A program made the position numbers and the translations under genes. From Bradyrhizobium sp. SZCCT0231 (lineage in GTDB: Bacteria; Pseudomonadota; Alphaproteobacteria; Rhizobiales; Xanthobacteraceae), in assembly GCF_018130245.1 (NCBI RefSeq), contig NZ_JAFCKP010000006.1, positions 186,001-250,000 of the forward strand: a stretch of 64,000 bases of DNA. Direction: 5' to 3'. Below the pieces are notes generated by a model, which was not told where the DNA came from, made no database searches, and was given only the letters and a program-made list of their open reading frames with translations. This document shows, piece by piece, positions 39,201-46,925 of this stretch (the first letter of the stretch is position 1; each line of letters starts with the position of its first letter).

Positions 39201-39347
39201 GTTGACCACCTTCACCGTGAAGAACGGATCCTCGGCACGGCCGAGCTTCTCATAGGAGAAGAAGCCGGCGACGCCGAGCACGAGCATCAGGAAGAGCACT
39301 AGCGTCGGATGGCTGACGGCCCAGGCCGAAAGGTTGAAGCGCTTCAT
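36213..39347 (-). CDS. RND efflux transporter (AcrB-like)
   Basis: A 1044-residue resistance-nodulation-division transporter with 12 helices and two large periplasmic loops. The N-terminal helix is near 10-30, the pore loop starts about 40, and LGLLVDDAIIAVEMM near 402 carries the proton-relay Asp pair of helix 4. It exports hydrophobic toxicants from the periplasm through an outer-membrane factor that is not encoded here. Start: ATG 39347 (MKRFNLSAWAV). The adaptor gene is 179 bases upstream. Confidence 0.93.
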   Translation of the reverse strand: MKRFNLSAWAVSHPTLVLFLMLVLGVAGFFSYEKLGRAEDPFFTVKVVNVSVIWPGATAQEMQTQVADPIEKKIQELPYFEKVQTYSKPAFTALQVTFRDNTPPKDVPYLFYLLRKKLVDVQGQLPSGILGPVVNDEFSDVDSILYMMTGDGADYAQLKKVSEGFRQRLLKVPGVTKVDVYGNQDERIFVEFSHAKLATLGITPQALFDSLAKQNNVTPAGTVETSSQRVPLRVTGALDGAKAVAETPVESNGRVFRLGDIANVTHGYVDPPSFVVRQEGKAAIGVGVVTAKGANILELGKEVEKATAEFMKAVPQGVDVKLIADQPKVVEHAVGEFVHSFMEALVIVLFVSFLALGWRTGIVVALSVPLVLGIVFIVMNTMSLDLHRITLGALIIALGLLVDDAIIAVEMMVVKMEQGWDRMRAASFAWESTAFPMLTGTLVTAAGFLPIGFANSAVGEYAGSIFWIVAIALVASWFVAVIFTPYIGVKLLPDMKHHNHDPHAVYETRMYRGLRAIVQWCVNHRIIVVVATVGVFVASIVGFGHVQQQFFPLSERPELFLQLRLPEGTAFNVTEKAVKKAETLLKDDKDIETYTSYVGQGSPRFWLGLNPQLPNEAFAEIVIVAKGVEARERIKAKIENAAADGFLTEARVRVDRFNFGPPVGFPVQFRVIGPDANKVREIAYQVRDVMRQNKSVKDVQLDWNEQSPYLKLVVDQDRARAMGLTPQDVSQALAMLISGSQVTTVRDGIEKVGVVARAIPSERLDLGGVGDLTITSRNGVAVPLQQIAKIEYAHEEPIMWRRNRDMAITVRSDVVDGVQAPDVTNQITPKLKAIKDHLEPAYRIEAGGAFEESAKGNASIFILFPVMVMVMLTLLMIQLQSFSRLILVFLTAPLGIVGASLGLNVANAPFGFVALLGLIALAGMIMRNTVILVDQIETDVSHGLTRREAIVEATVRRARPVVLTALAAILAMIPLSRSAFWGPMAITIMGGLFVATFLTLLYLPGLYALWFRKSLDEAGTPEQPAAPQHGSDDQHAIPLAEAAE

Positions 39348-39401
39348 CGCACTCTCCGAAAGACGATCCAGTTGCAAACAACGACAGCCGCTCTGTTCAA
39401 A

Positions 39402-39470
39402 CCGTCGTCGCGAGGCAGCGAAGCAATCCAGGGGGCTGGGCAGGTTCTGGATCGCTTCGCCGCTTCAGCC
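39402..39470. repeat. Degenerate copy of intergenic repeat family C
   Basis: CCGTCGTCGCGAGGCAGCGA and AGCAATCCAGG with GTTCTGGATCGCTTCGCCGC echo the arms of 16643-16731. It lies between the adaptor and transporter genes of one putative operon. Confidence 0.55.
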
Positions 39471-39526
39471 TTTGCTTAGGGACAAAGGCCGAAACTCACC
39501 TCACACGACGTAACTCACAAAAAAAC

Positions 39527-40633
39527 CTAGAACGACAGCGACGACACGATCCGCACCCGCTGGCTCGGATCGAGTTTCTGCACGCCGAGGGCCACGATCT
39601 TGGCGCCCTCTTCCACGCCGCCCGTGATGACGACATCGTTGCTCTGATAGGACTTCACCGTCACCGGCTTCAGTGTGACGGCGCCGTTGTCGTCGACGAC
39701 GTAGAAGGACGGCTTGCCGCCTTCGTTGAACAGCGCCGACAGCGGCAGCCGCGCGACGCGCTCGGTCGCGGCGTCCGACAGCGTCAGCGTCGCGGTCATG
39801 CCGAGCGCGACCTTGTCGTCGGCTTCCGGCAGCGAGAACTTCGCCAGATAGGTGCGCGTGGCCGGGTCGGCTGCCGGCGCGATCTCGCGCAGCTTGGCCG
39901 CATACTTCTTGTCCGGCTCCGACCAAAGAGTGACGCTGGCGACGCCCGACTTGGCGCGTCCAACCAGCGTCTCAGGGATCGCGACGACCGCTTCCTTCTC
40001 GGCAAAGCGGGCGACGCGGATCGATGCCTGGCCCGCGGCGACCACCTGGCCGGGCTCGATCAGCGTTGCGGTGACGACGCCGCGGGCGTCGGCAACAAGC
40101 GTCGCGTAGGAAAGGGAATTCTTGCTCAGCTCGAGCGCGCGCTCGGCGCGGTTCAGGCGGGCGCGGGCTTCGTCCGCAGCGGCGCGGCTCGAGTCCATCT
40201 GCGCGTCGGTGGTCCAGCCCTTGGCCTTCAGGTCCTTGGCGCGCTGCTCGGCGGCGGCGGCCTGGGCCAGCACGCCAGTGGCGGCGGTCTGCTCGGCCAG
40301 CGCCTGTTCGGCCTGGAGCTTCAGGTCGACCTCGTCGAGGGTAGCGAGCGGCTGGCCGATTTCGACGGTCTGGCCGACTTCCACGAGGCGTTTTGCAACC
40401 TTACCGGCGACGCGGAAGCCTAGGTCACTCTCGATCCGGGGCCGGACGGTGCCGACGAAGCTCCGCTCGGGCGTCTCGGCATCATAATGGGCGGTCGCCA
40501 CCAGAACCGGCCGCGGCGGCTCGGCCTTTTCGGCGACGGTATCATTGCACCCGGCCAGCGCAGCGGCCATCAGGGCCAGCGACACACCCGCCAAAAGCTT
40601 GGAATAGCTGGACAAAACGGACCGGACGAACAT
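39527..40633 (-). CDS. RND efflux membrane-fusion lipoprotein
   Basis: A 368-residue periplasmic adaptor. The N-terminal signal ends in the lipobox LAGC near 25-28, giving a lipoprotein. A coiled coil is at about 85-170 and barrel-sandwich and beta-barrel parts follow (GRAKSGVASVTLWSEPDKKY). It bridges the RND transporter and the outer-membrane channel. ATG 40633 has AGGAG about 12 bases before it; a GTG-like start upstream is less likely. Confidence 0.92.
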   Translation of the reverse strand: MFVRSVLSSYSKLLAGVSLALMAAALAGCNDTVAEKAEPPRPVLVATAHYDAETPERSFVGTVRPRIESDLGFRVAGKVAKRLVEVGQTVEIGQPLATLDEVDLKLQAEQALAEQTAATGVLAQAAAAEQRAKDLKAKGWTTDAQMDSSRAAADEARARLNRAERALELSKNSLSYATLVADARGVVTATLIEPGQVVAAGQASIRVARFAEKEAVVAIPETLVGRAKSGVASVTLWSEPDKKYAAKLREIAPAADPATRTYLAKFSLPEADDKVALGMTATLTLSDAATERVARLPLSALFNEGGKPSFYVVDDNGAVTLKPVTVKSYQSNDVVITGGVEEGAKIVALGVQKLDPSQRVRIVSSLSF

Positions 40634-40669
40634 CGGAGGATACTCCTGCGGCTGCAATGAGAGGAATGT

Positions 40670-40707
40670 CGACTAATCACTGATAAAAGTCAATAATCGT
40701 CAGTCAT
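40670..40707. promoter_or_regulatory. AT-rich TGACT-repeat region upstream of the efflux operon
   Basis: In a GC-rich background this stretch is AT-rich and has GACT (40671-40674) facing AGTC (40688-40691), followed by GTCAGTCA at 40699-40706. On the minus strand TTGACT (40688-40693) is a candidate -35. Possible TetR operator for the adjacent regulator; no clear -10 was found. Confidence 0.4.
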
Positions 40708-40785
40708 CAGGAAAGCGTGATCGTTAAGGGGTGGCAAGGATTGGAAGCCATATGCACCGCTGGAGATTTGTGAAGCTTATTGCTA

Positions 40786-40799
40786 GGTTACATGTAACC
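40786..40799. promoter_or_regulatory. 14-bp palindrome upstream of the MazE-like antitoxin
   Basis: GGTTACATGTAACC is a perfect palindrome, 15 bases before the antitoxin ATG. Its position and symmetry fit an autoregulatory toxin-antitoxin operator. Confidence 0.65.
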
Positions 40800-40814
40800 G
40801 GAGGGAATTTTCCC

Positions 40815-41036
40815 ATGAGCCCTTCAAAGCCCAAGCCGTCTCGTTTGAAGGTGCAGGCCCACCGCGATCGATTGCGTGCACAGGGGCTGCGTCCAATCCA
40901 GATCTGGGTGCCGGATGTGCGTTCGGCATCCTTCAAGGCAGAAGCCCATCGTCAGTCGCTCGCGGTCGCGACGAGCACTCAGGAATATGACGACCAAGCC
41001 TTCATCGACTCCGTTTCCATGTTGAACGAAGAATGA
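40815..41036 (+). CDS. MazE-like antitoxin (DUF3018)
   Basis: A 73-residue protein with the DUF3018 motif RLRAQGLRPIQIWVPDVRS, a family found next to MazF/PemK toxins and acting as antitoxin. ATG 40815 follows GGAGG by about 10 bases. It overlaps the toxin start by 4 bases (ATGA). The frame is open upstream through the palindrome, which is not coding. Confidence 0.85.
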   Translation: MSPSKPKPSRLKVQAHRDRLRAQGLRPIQIWVPDVRSASFKAEAHRQSLAVATSTQEYDDQAFIDSVSMLNEE

Positions 41037-41380
41037 AGCGCGGCGAGATCTGGACACTTGCTGGCGGCAAAGACTACGCAGGAAAGCCGCGCCCAGTGGT
41101 CATCGTCCAGGATGACAGCTTCGACGCAGCGAACTCGGTCACGGTTTGCGCCTTCACGACCAACGAGACTGAAGCACCTCTGTTTCGCCTGCCGGTCGAC
41201 CCGACGGAACACAATGGTCTAAGGGTCCTCTCCCGGCTGATGGTCGACAAGATCACCACTGTGCCCAGGTCCAAGATCGGAAAGTTGGTGGGACGCCTCG
41301 ACGACGAAGACCTCTTGCGTCTCAACCGCGCGATGCTCGTTTTTCTTGGATTGGCTGGTTCGCAAAGAAGTACCGATTAG
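41033..41380 (+). CDS. mazF: MazF/PemK-type endoribonuclease toxin
   Basis: A 115-residue toxin with the PemK/MazF features MKRGEIWTL and GKPRPVVIVQDDSFD near 18, and SRLMVDKITTVPRSKIGKL near 67. MazF toxins cut mRNA at specific sequences. Coupled to its antitoxin by a 4-base overlap. Family 113-120 residues is typical. Confidence 0.9.
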   Translation: MKRGEIWTLAGGKDYAGKPRPVVIVQDDSFDAANSVTVCAFTTNETEAPLFRLPVDPTEHNGLRVLSRLMVDKITTVPRSKIGKLVGRLDDEDLLRLNRAMLVFLGLAGSQRSTD

Positions 41381-41383
41381 TCC

Positions 41384-41418
41384 GTCGCCCGGATTTCATT
41401 CGCTCCATCCGGGCGACA
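41384..41418. repeat. Shortened copy of intergenic repeat family D
   Basis: GTCGCCCGGATTTCATTCGC then TCCATCCGGGCGACAT keep only the outer arms seen at 35461-35544. It sits between the mazF stop and the end of the MFS gene. Confidence 0.55.
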
Positions 41419-41429
41419 TCAGGACCGCT

Positions 41430-42791
41430 CTACCGCCCCTGCCCGACAAACTCGTGCTTGCTGTCGTGGCCGCCCACAAACACCAGGATGCCGGCGATCA
41501 GCGGCAGGATCGCGAGGACGAGCAAACCGGTCGAGGTCTGGCCCGTGGCTTCCTTGACCCAGCCGATCAGATAGGGCCCGCCGAAGCCGGCGAGGTTGCC
41601 GATCGAGTTGATCAGCGCGATGGCACCGGCTGCGGCCGTGCCGGAGAGCCAGGCGGTCGGCAGGGTCCAGAACACACCGAAGCAGCAGAACACGCCGATC
41701 GCAGCCACCGTCAGCACCGCCATCGTGAGCGTCGGATCTGTCAGATAGGAGGAGACGCCGAGCGCAATTGCGGTGAGCAGCAGCGGTGCGCCGACATGCA
41801 TGACGCGCTCGCGGCTCGCATCGGAATGCCGCGCCCACAGGACCATGGCGATGGTGCCGAACAGATACGGGATCGCGGTGACGAAGCCGGTTTGCGCGTT
41901 GGTGAGGCCGAACGCCTTGACGATCTGCGGCAGCCAGAACTGCATGCCATAGAGCGCGCCAACGAAGCCGAAATAGATCAGGCTGAGCGCGATCACCTTC
42001 GGCGAGGACAGCGCCTCGCCGAGCGAGAAATGCTTCACCGCCTGCTTGGCCGCGATTTCGGAATCGAGCTTCGCCTTGAGCCAGGCCTTCTGCTCGGCCG
42101 AGAGCCAGTCCGCTTTCTCCGGCTTGTCGGTGAGATAGAACCAGGTGACGATGCCGAGCAGCACCGAGGGGATGCCCTCGATGATGAACAGCCACTGCCA
42201 GCCCTTCAGCCCCATCATGCCGTCGAGCCCGAGCAGCAGGCCCGAGATCGGCGCGCCGATCACGGTCGAGACCGGCACGGCGACGGCGAAGGCCGCAAGG
42301 AAGCGGGCGCGATATTCGGCCGGATACCAATAGGTGAGATAGAGGATGATGCCGGGGAAGAATCCGGCCTCGGCGACGCCGAGCAGGAAGCGCAGGGCAT
42401 AGAAGCTCGTGACGCCGCTCACCATCGCCATCAGGGCGGAGATGATGCCCCAGGTCACCATGATGCGGGCGATCCAGCGGCTGGCGCCGAATTTTTCCAG
42501 CGCGAGATTGCTCGGCACCTCGAAGATGAAGTAGCCGATGAAGAAGATGCCGGCGCCCCAGGAGAAGATCAGCGGCGTGAACTTCAGCTCCGCATTCATG
42601 GTCAGCGCGGCGAAGCCGAGATTGACCCGGTCGAGATAGGAAAAGAAGTAGGCCAGCACCAGGAACGGAATCAGGCGCCAGGAGATGGCGCGGATGGTCG
42701 AGGTCTCGATGTCGCTCTTGCTGGCGCTCTTGGCACCCTTGCTGGCGCTCTTGGCATCGCCGGCGGAACCGGCATAGGTGGTCTGACTCAT
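41430..42791 (-). CDS. MFS transporter, anion:cation symporter (ACS) family
   Basis: A 453-residue major facilitator. Twelve helices can be traced, starting at about 35. The motif YLDRVNLGFAAL near 52 and YPAEYRARFLA near 160 are typical of the ACS family, whose known members take up organic anions such as tartrate, phthalate or hexuronates. The N-terminal 25 residues are a Ser/Lys/Ala repeat (SASKGAKSASKSD). No catabolic partner gene is directly adjacent, so the substrate is unknown. Confidence 0.88.
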   Translation of the reverse strand: MSQTTYAGSAGDAKSASKGAKSASKSDIETSTIRAISWRLIPFLVLAYFFSYLDRVNLGFAALTMNAELKFTPLIFSWGAGIFFIGYFIFEVPSNLALEKFGASRWIARIMVTWGIISALMAMVSGVTSFYALRFLLGVAEAGFFPGIILYLTYWYPAEYRARFLAAFAVAVPVSTVIGAPISGLLLGLDGMMGLKGWQWLFIIEGIPSVLLGIVTWFYLTDKPEKADWLSAEQKAWLKAKLDSEIAAKQAVKHFSLGEALSSPKVIALSLIYFGFVGALYGMQFWLPQIVKAFGLTNAQTGFVTAIPYLFGTIAMVLWARHSDASRERVMHVGAPLLLTAIALGVSSYLTDPTLTMAVLTVAAIGVFCCFGVFWTLPTAWLSGTAAAGAIALINSIGNLAGFGGPYLIGWVKEATGQTSTGLLVLAILPLIAGILVFVGGHDSKHEFVGQGR

Positions 42792-42821
42792 GGCTTCCCC
42801 CAGGGTTGTTGCTTTTGTGGC

Positions 42822-42912
42822 TAAAGCCGCTCCAAATCGGAACGGCTTTAGATTCTTGTTTTGACGCGTTTTCTTGACGCGAACCGGTATCCACTTCGCT
42901 CGAAAACGCTTC
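42822..42912. repeat. Intergenic repeat, family H
   Basis: A hairpin TAAAGCCGCTCC / GGAACGGCTTTA (AAATC loop) joined to GACGCGTTTTCTTGACGCGA and CCGGTATCCACTTCGCTCGA plus AAACGC. This block, known in many rhizobial intergenic regions, overlaps the open frame above the DUF2809 start and marks that part as non-coding. Confidence 0.75.
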
Positions 42913-42947
42913 TGTTGGCGGTTTTGGGCATCGCGGGCAAAGAGTCA

Positions 42948-43436
42948 ATGGAGCGAGCAATGCACGGAGCGCAGCCGGATAAACCTGTTGCACCGCTCCG
43001 AACATCGCTGATCCGCGCCGCCCTCGCCGTGGTGGTGATCGTCTGCGGGTTGTCGCTGCGCTGGTACGGCTTCCCGCTCGGGTTTCCGGCCTTCGTCGTG
43101 AAGTACGGCGGCTCGTTGCTGTGGGCGATGATGGTGTTTCTGCTGATCGCGGTTTGCCTGCCGCGGCTGTCGCGGACGCAGATTGCTGCCATCGCGGTGG
43201 TGATCGCGGTTCTCGTCGAGTTTTCGCGATTGGTGCACACGCCCTGGCTCGATGCGTTCCGGCTCACCACGGCCGGCGCACTGCTGCTCGGACGCATCTT
43301 CTCACCATGGAATCTGGTGGCCTACCTCATCGGTATCGTGGCCGGCGCCTGGCTGGACAGCCGCATCGCGCGGAGCCGGATCGCGCCTCGGCAGAGTGAG
43401 CTCAACTCGGAAGCGGCCGGGTCGACCCGCGAATGA
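42948..43436 (+). CDS. DUF2809 membrane protein
   Basis: A 162-residue protein with about four transmembrane helices between 18 and 150 and the DUF2809 signature GRIFSPWNLVAYLIGI near 127. Function unknown. The start is placed after repeat H at ATG 42948 (MERAMHG; ATG 42960 is also possible). Its 3' end overlaps the convergent LacI gene by 35 bases. Confidence 0.78.
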   Translation: MERAMHGAQPDKPVAPLRTSLIRAALAVVVIVCGLSLRWYGFPLGFPAFVVKYGGSLLWAMMVFLLIAVCLPRLSRTQIAAIAVVIAVLVEFSRLVHTPWLDAFRLTTAGALLLGRIFSPWNLVAYLIGIVAGAWLDSRIARSRIAPRQSELNSEAAGSTRE

Positions 43437-44430
43437 TCAGCTCCGTCGGCACGGCAAGACCACGGCCGCCCTCAATCTCGTCGCCGCGCATCCGCTCCAG
43501 GAGCATGGTTGCGGCGTGGCGGCCCATCGCCGCCAGATCCCACGTGATCGCCGTGATGGGCGGCGCGTACAACTCGGCGAGATCGGAATCGCTGCCGGCC
43601 ACCACCGAAATGCCGTCGCCAGCAGCGATGCCCATCGTCCGTAGCGCCCTCAGGCAACCGCCGAGCGTGTCCATCGCCGCCACGAACAGCGCCGTCGGGG
43701 GCTCTGCAAGCGCCATGAGAGACGCCGTCGCCCGATACGCGTCCTCGCCCGAGAGCACGTTGTCGCGCAACAGCCTCGGATGCGGCACCATGCCCGCCGC
43801 CGAACACGCCTCACGAAATCCCTCGAGCCGGCTTCGGGATGGAAAGGCCTTGAGATCGCCGACGAGCATGGCGATCCGCCAGTGCCCGAGGCCAAGCAGA
43901 TGGGTCGTCGCAAGGCGCGCCCCCTCGCGATGATCGGCGGTGACTCGATCGAGGGTGGCGATGCCGTCCCTGTCGATGAGCAGGACCGGCATAGGAGCCG
44001 CCGACAGCGCCTCGCGCACGCCGCGGTGCTGCTCGTCGCTCAGCGTCATCATCACGCCGTCCACCCGGCGCCTGCGGAAGGCGCTCAGCAGGCCGATCTC
44101 GATGTCGGGGCGGTTGGTGGTGCTGGCCAGAAGCAGAGTGTATCCAGCCTCGCGCAGGACCGCTTCGGCCTCCTTGATGAACAGCGCGAAGCGCGGAATG
44201 TCGAAATCGCGAATGGCGCAGGCGACGAGCCGTGACCGTCCCGCGCGCATGCTCTGCGCCGTGACGTCGACCTCATAGCCGAGATGCGCCATCGCCTTTT
44301 CGACCCGCTCGCGCAGCTCTCGGGTGACCCTGGGATGATCGTTGAGCACGCGGGAGACCGTGCCGACGGCCACGCCAGCCTCACGCGCCACGTCCCTGAC
44401 TTTTACGGTTTGCGGCCGACGCATCATCAT
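43402..44430 (-). CDS. LacI-family transcriptional regulator
   Basis: A 342-residue regulator. HTH and hinge are at about 8-60 (VKVRDVAREAGVAVGTVSRVLNDHPRVT), and a periplasmic-binding-protein-like sensor at about 65-335 ends in RGSTRP, the typical LacI tail. The ATG lies 9 bases from a perfect palindromic site, so autoregulation is likely. The ligand is probably a sugar or sugar derivative. It diverges from a 6PGDH-like oxidoreductase. Confidence 0.92.
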   Translation of the reverse strand: MMMRRPQTVKVRDVAREAGVAVGTVSRVLNDHPRVTRELRERVEKAMAHLGYEVDVTAQSMRAGRSRLVACAIRDFDIPRFALFIKEAEAVLREAGYTLLLASTTNRPDIEIGLLSAFRRRRVDGVMMTLSDEQHRGVREALSAAPMPVLLIDRDGIATLDRVTADHREGARLATTHLLGLGHWRIAMLVGDLKAFPSRSRLEGFREACSAAGMVPHPRLLRDNVLSGEDAYRATASLMALAEPPTALFVAAMDTLGGCLRALRTMGIAAGDGISVVAGSDSDLAELYAPPITAITWDLAAMGRHAATMLLERMRGDEIEGGRGLAVPTELIIRGSTRPLPS

Positions 44431-44438
44431 AGGAAATT

Positions 44439-44452
44439 ATGAACCGGTTCAT
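44439..44452. promoter_or_regulatory. LacI operator, site 1
   Basis: ATGAACCGGTTCAT, a perfect 14-bp palindrome with the central CCGG of LacI-family operators, 9 bases upstream of the regulator start. An identical site lies 96 bases away. Confidence 0.85.
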
Positions 44453-44534
44453 TCATCCCAGCAAGTCTCCATCACGGCTTTGTCTGCCAATTTGGATAAG
44501 ATTGCGGACAAGCTGTCCGGAATCGACGCATTCG

Positions 44535-44548
44535 ATGAACCGGTTCAT
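44535..44548. promoter_or_regulatory. LacI operator, site 2
   Basis: ATGAACCGGTTCAT, identical to site 1, 82 bases before the oxidoreductase start. The 96-base spacing is about nine helical turns, suitable for a DNA loop between two bound dimers. Confidence 0.85.
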
Positions 44549-44629
44549 TGACTCCTGTGGCGAACCCGGCACAATGCTGCGGTGAAGCCGCGAATAGACC
44601 TCATCCCTCGGTCGATACGGAGAAACTTC

Positions 44630-45544
44630 ATGCCGCACCCCAAGGTCGCTTTCGTCGGATTTGGCGAGGCCGCGCAATGTTTCGCAAAACACCTCGCGGC
44701 CCAGACCGGAGCGCCGATCGTCGCGTTCTGCCAGGGCAAGACCAACGCGCCGCCCTACTCGCCGGCCTTTCGTGCGCTGGCGGCCGATTGTGGCGTCACC
44801 CTCCTCGATCGGCTCGAGGATCTGTCGGAAGTGGATGTGATATTTTCTGCTGTCGTCGTTGCAGTCGCAGCCGAGACGGGTGAGGCCATTTCCAGGGTCA
44901 TGCGCCCCGGCTGTCTCGTGGTCGACATCAACGCCGCGACCCCGCAGTCGAAAAAAAGTGTCGCCGCAGCCGTCGAGGCTCGCGGCGGCGTGTTCGCGGA
45001 CGCCAACCTGATGGGCTCGGTCGATCTCTATGGCGCAGCAGTCACGCTCTACACGTCCGGCAGCGGCGCCGAGCGCTTCGCCGAGGCCTTCAGGCCGCTC
45101 GGCTTCCGCATCGAGGTGGCGGGCCCCGAAGCCGGAACGGCAGCAGCGGTGAAGATGCTGAGAAGCGTGGTGACGAAAGGCATGGAAGCGCTGTTGGTCG
45201 AGGCGCTGACCGCGGCAACGCTCGCCGGCGTGCGTGATGAAACCATGCGCGGGCTCTGCGCGTCGATGGATGCCACCACGTTCAGCAAGTTCCTCGACAT
45301 GTGCGTCCGCTCCGACGTGCTGCATGCCGAGCGCCGCGCGGTCGAAATGGACGGAGTGGCGACGGGCCTGCGCGAACTGGGCTTCGATCCCCTGATGGCG
45401 GTCGCCACAGCGGAGCGGTTGAAAGCCTCTGCACGGCTGGGCCTGCGGGAGGAGTTCGCGCGACGCCCGAGCTATTCGACAGACGACGTGCTGGACCGAT
45501 ATGCGCACGTCGCGTCCGAAGGGTTCGCACGAGCTCGCGGATAG
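44630..45544 (+). CDS. 6PGDH-like NAD(P)-dependent oxidoreductase
   Basis: A 304-residue protein. The N-terminal Rossmann motif is KVAFVGFGEAAQCFAKHL (GxGxxA-like), and a DUF1932-like C-terminal alpha-helical domain follows. This suggests a beta-hydroxyacid or 6-phosphogluconate dehydrogenase-type enzyme; the substrate is unknown. The ATG at 44630 follows GGAGAAACTTC. It is the probable single target of the divergent LacI regulator. Confidence 0.85.
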   Translation: MPHPKVAFVGFGEAAQCFAKHLAAQTGAPIVAFCQGKTNAPPYSPAFRALAADCGVTLLDRLEDLSEVDVIFSAVVVAVAAETGEAISRVMRPGCLVVDINAATPQSKKSVAAAVEARGGVFADANLMGSVDLYGAAVTLYTSGSGAERFAEAFRPLGFRIEVAGPEAGTAAAVKMLRSVVTKGMEALLVEALTAATLAGVRDETMRGLCASMDATTFSKFLDMCVRSDVLHAERRAVEMDGVATGLRELGFDPLMAVATAERLKASARLGLREEFARRPSYSTDDVLDRYAHVASEGFARARG

Positions 45545-45563
45545 GCTGAGGCAGCGACGCTCG

Positions 45564-45625
45564 AAGCATGATCCGGAAAAGTGCGAAGCGATTTTCCGGA
45601 AGGATCGTGAGCAAACAACAACCTC
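45564..45625. repeat. Intergenic repeat, family G (copy 2, inverted)
   Basis: GAAGCATGATCCGGAAAAGT, GCGAAGCGATTTTCCGGA and CGTGAGCAAACAACAACCT match the reverse complement of 13110-13175. Confidence 0.75.
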
Positions 45626-45661
45626 GAGCGCGATGACGATTCGTCCAAATCCCGTCGCGCG

Positions 45662-46834
45662 TTAATCGGCCAGCTGGAATTGCGCGAAGCGGTGCAGCTC
45701 CTCTTCGACCTTGCGCTTCAGCTCCCGGCGTCCGGCCGTCTTCTTCCCCTCGCCGACCCAGGTCCATTTCTGCATCAACAGCTTCTTCGCCTGCCGGTCG
45801 GTCTTGAGATCGAGCGCGGCGACGATCTCGTCGCCGACCAGCACCGGCAGCGCGAAGTAGCCGAGCTTACGCTTGGCCTTCGGCACATAGGCTTCGAACA
45901 GGTGATTGTAGCCGAAGATCAGGTTGGTGCGCTTGCGCTGGATGATCAGGGGATCGAACGGCGAAAGGATGTGGACCAGATCGGGCGACACCTCATGCGG
46001 CTCCAGCGCTGCGGGGCGGGCCCAATGCTCCTGCTTGCCGGCGCCCTCGAGCGCGACAGGCACGAGCTCACCACGGCGGACGCGCGAGGCGATCAGGCGC
46101 GCGACCGGCTTCTTGCGCGGCGCGTCGAGATGGCAGATCGAATCGAGGCTGACCACGCCCTGCGAGCGCAGCGCGCGGTCGAGCAGATAGGCCGTGATCT
46201 CCTTGGCCGACGCCGGCTTCGGCAGCTTGTCCCAGCCGAAATGGCGCGTCATCAGCTCATAGGTCTTGAGCATGCCCTGGCGCTCGCTGATGGTCACGGC
46301 GCCGGTATAGAAGGCGAGCTGCAGCGCCCGCTTCGACGGCTTGCGGCTCTGCCACAGATGCTCCTTCTCGACGAGCACGTCGTCATCGATGTCGCGGATC
46401 GTCAGCGGACCGGCATGCAGAAGCCGCATCACCTTGCGCGTGTCGGCCGGCTTCACCGAGGCGAACCATTTGTGCCCCTCGCGCCGATGCTCGCGCATCG
46501 CCGGCAGGAAGAAGCGGAACTCGCTCGCCGGCACGTAGGAGAGCGCGTGCGTCCAGTATTCGAACACGCTTTTGTCGGTGCTCTGGGCATGGCGCAGATC
46601 GGCGCGGCGATAGGACGGGATGCGGCTGAACAGGATATGGTGATGGCACCGCTCGATGACGTTGATGGTGTCGATCTGCACATAGCCGAGATGGGTGACG
46701 GCGTCCGCGACGGCGTGCGCGCCCTCGCCGAACGGGGTGCGCTCGTCCAGCCGCTGGGCATGCAGCCAGATCTGCCGGGCCTGTGTCGTGGTGAGTGGAA
46801 GCGGTTTGGGCGTGCGGGACATTGCAGGTGGCAA
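45662..46834 (-). CDS. AlkZ/YcaQ-like winged-helix DNA glycosylase
   Basis: A 390-residue protein of the HTH_42/YcaQ family, whose known members unhook interstrand crosslinks and bulky alkylated bases. The conserved VQIDTINVIERCHHHILFSR near 52 carries the QxD pair thought to be catalytic, and FDPLIIQRKRTNLIFGYN near 295 is the family's C-terminal signature. Start uncertain: ATG 46834 or 46822 (MSRTPKPLPL). Confidence 0.85.
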   Translation of the reverse strand: MPPAMSRTPKPLPLTTTQARQIWLHAQRLDERTPFGEGAHAVADAVTHLGYVQIDTINVIERCHHHILFSRIPSYRRADLRHAQSTDKSVFEYWTHALSYVPASEFRFFLPAMREHRREGHKWFASVKPADTRKVMRLLHAGPLTIRDIDDDVLVEKEHLWQSRKPSKRALQLAFYTGAVTISERQGMLKTYELMTRHFGWDKLPKPASAKEITAYLLDRALRSQGVVSLDSICHLDAPRKKPVARLIASRVRRGELVPVALEGAGKQEHWARPAALEPHEVSPDLVHILSPFDPLIIQRKRTNLIFGYNHLFEAYVPKAKRKLGYFALPVLVGDEIVAALDLKTDRQAKKLLMQKWTWVGEGKKTAGRRELKRKVEEELHRFAQFQLAD

Positions 46835-46925
46835 TGTAGCGGGATTCGCGCCGAGGCAAACAGGAGAGGCAAAGAAAACCGCGCTGCCATCTGCTGACAG
46901 CGCGGCCGGTCAACGAACGCGCAAA

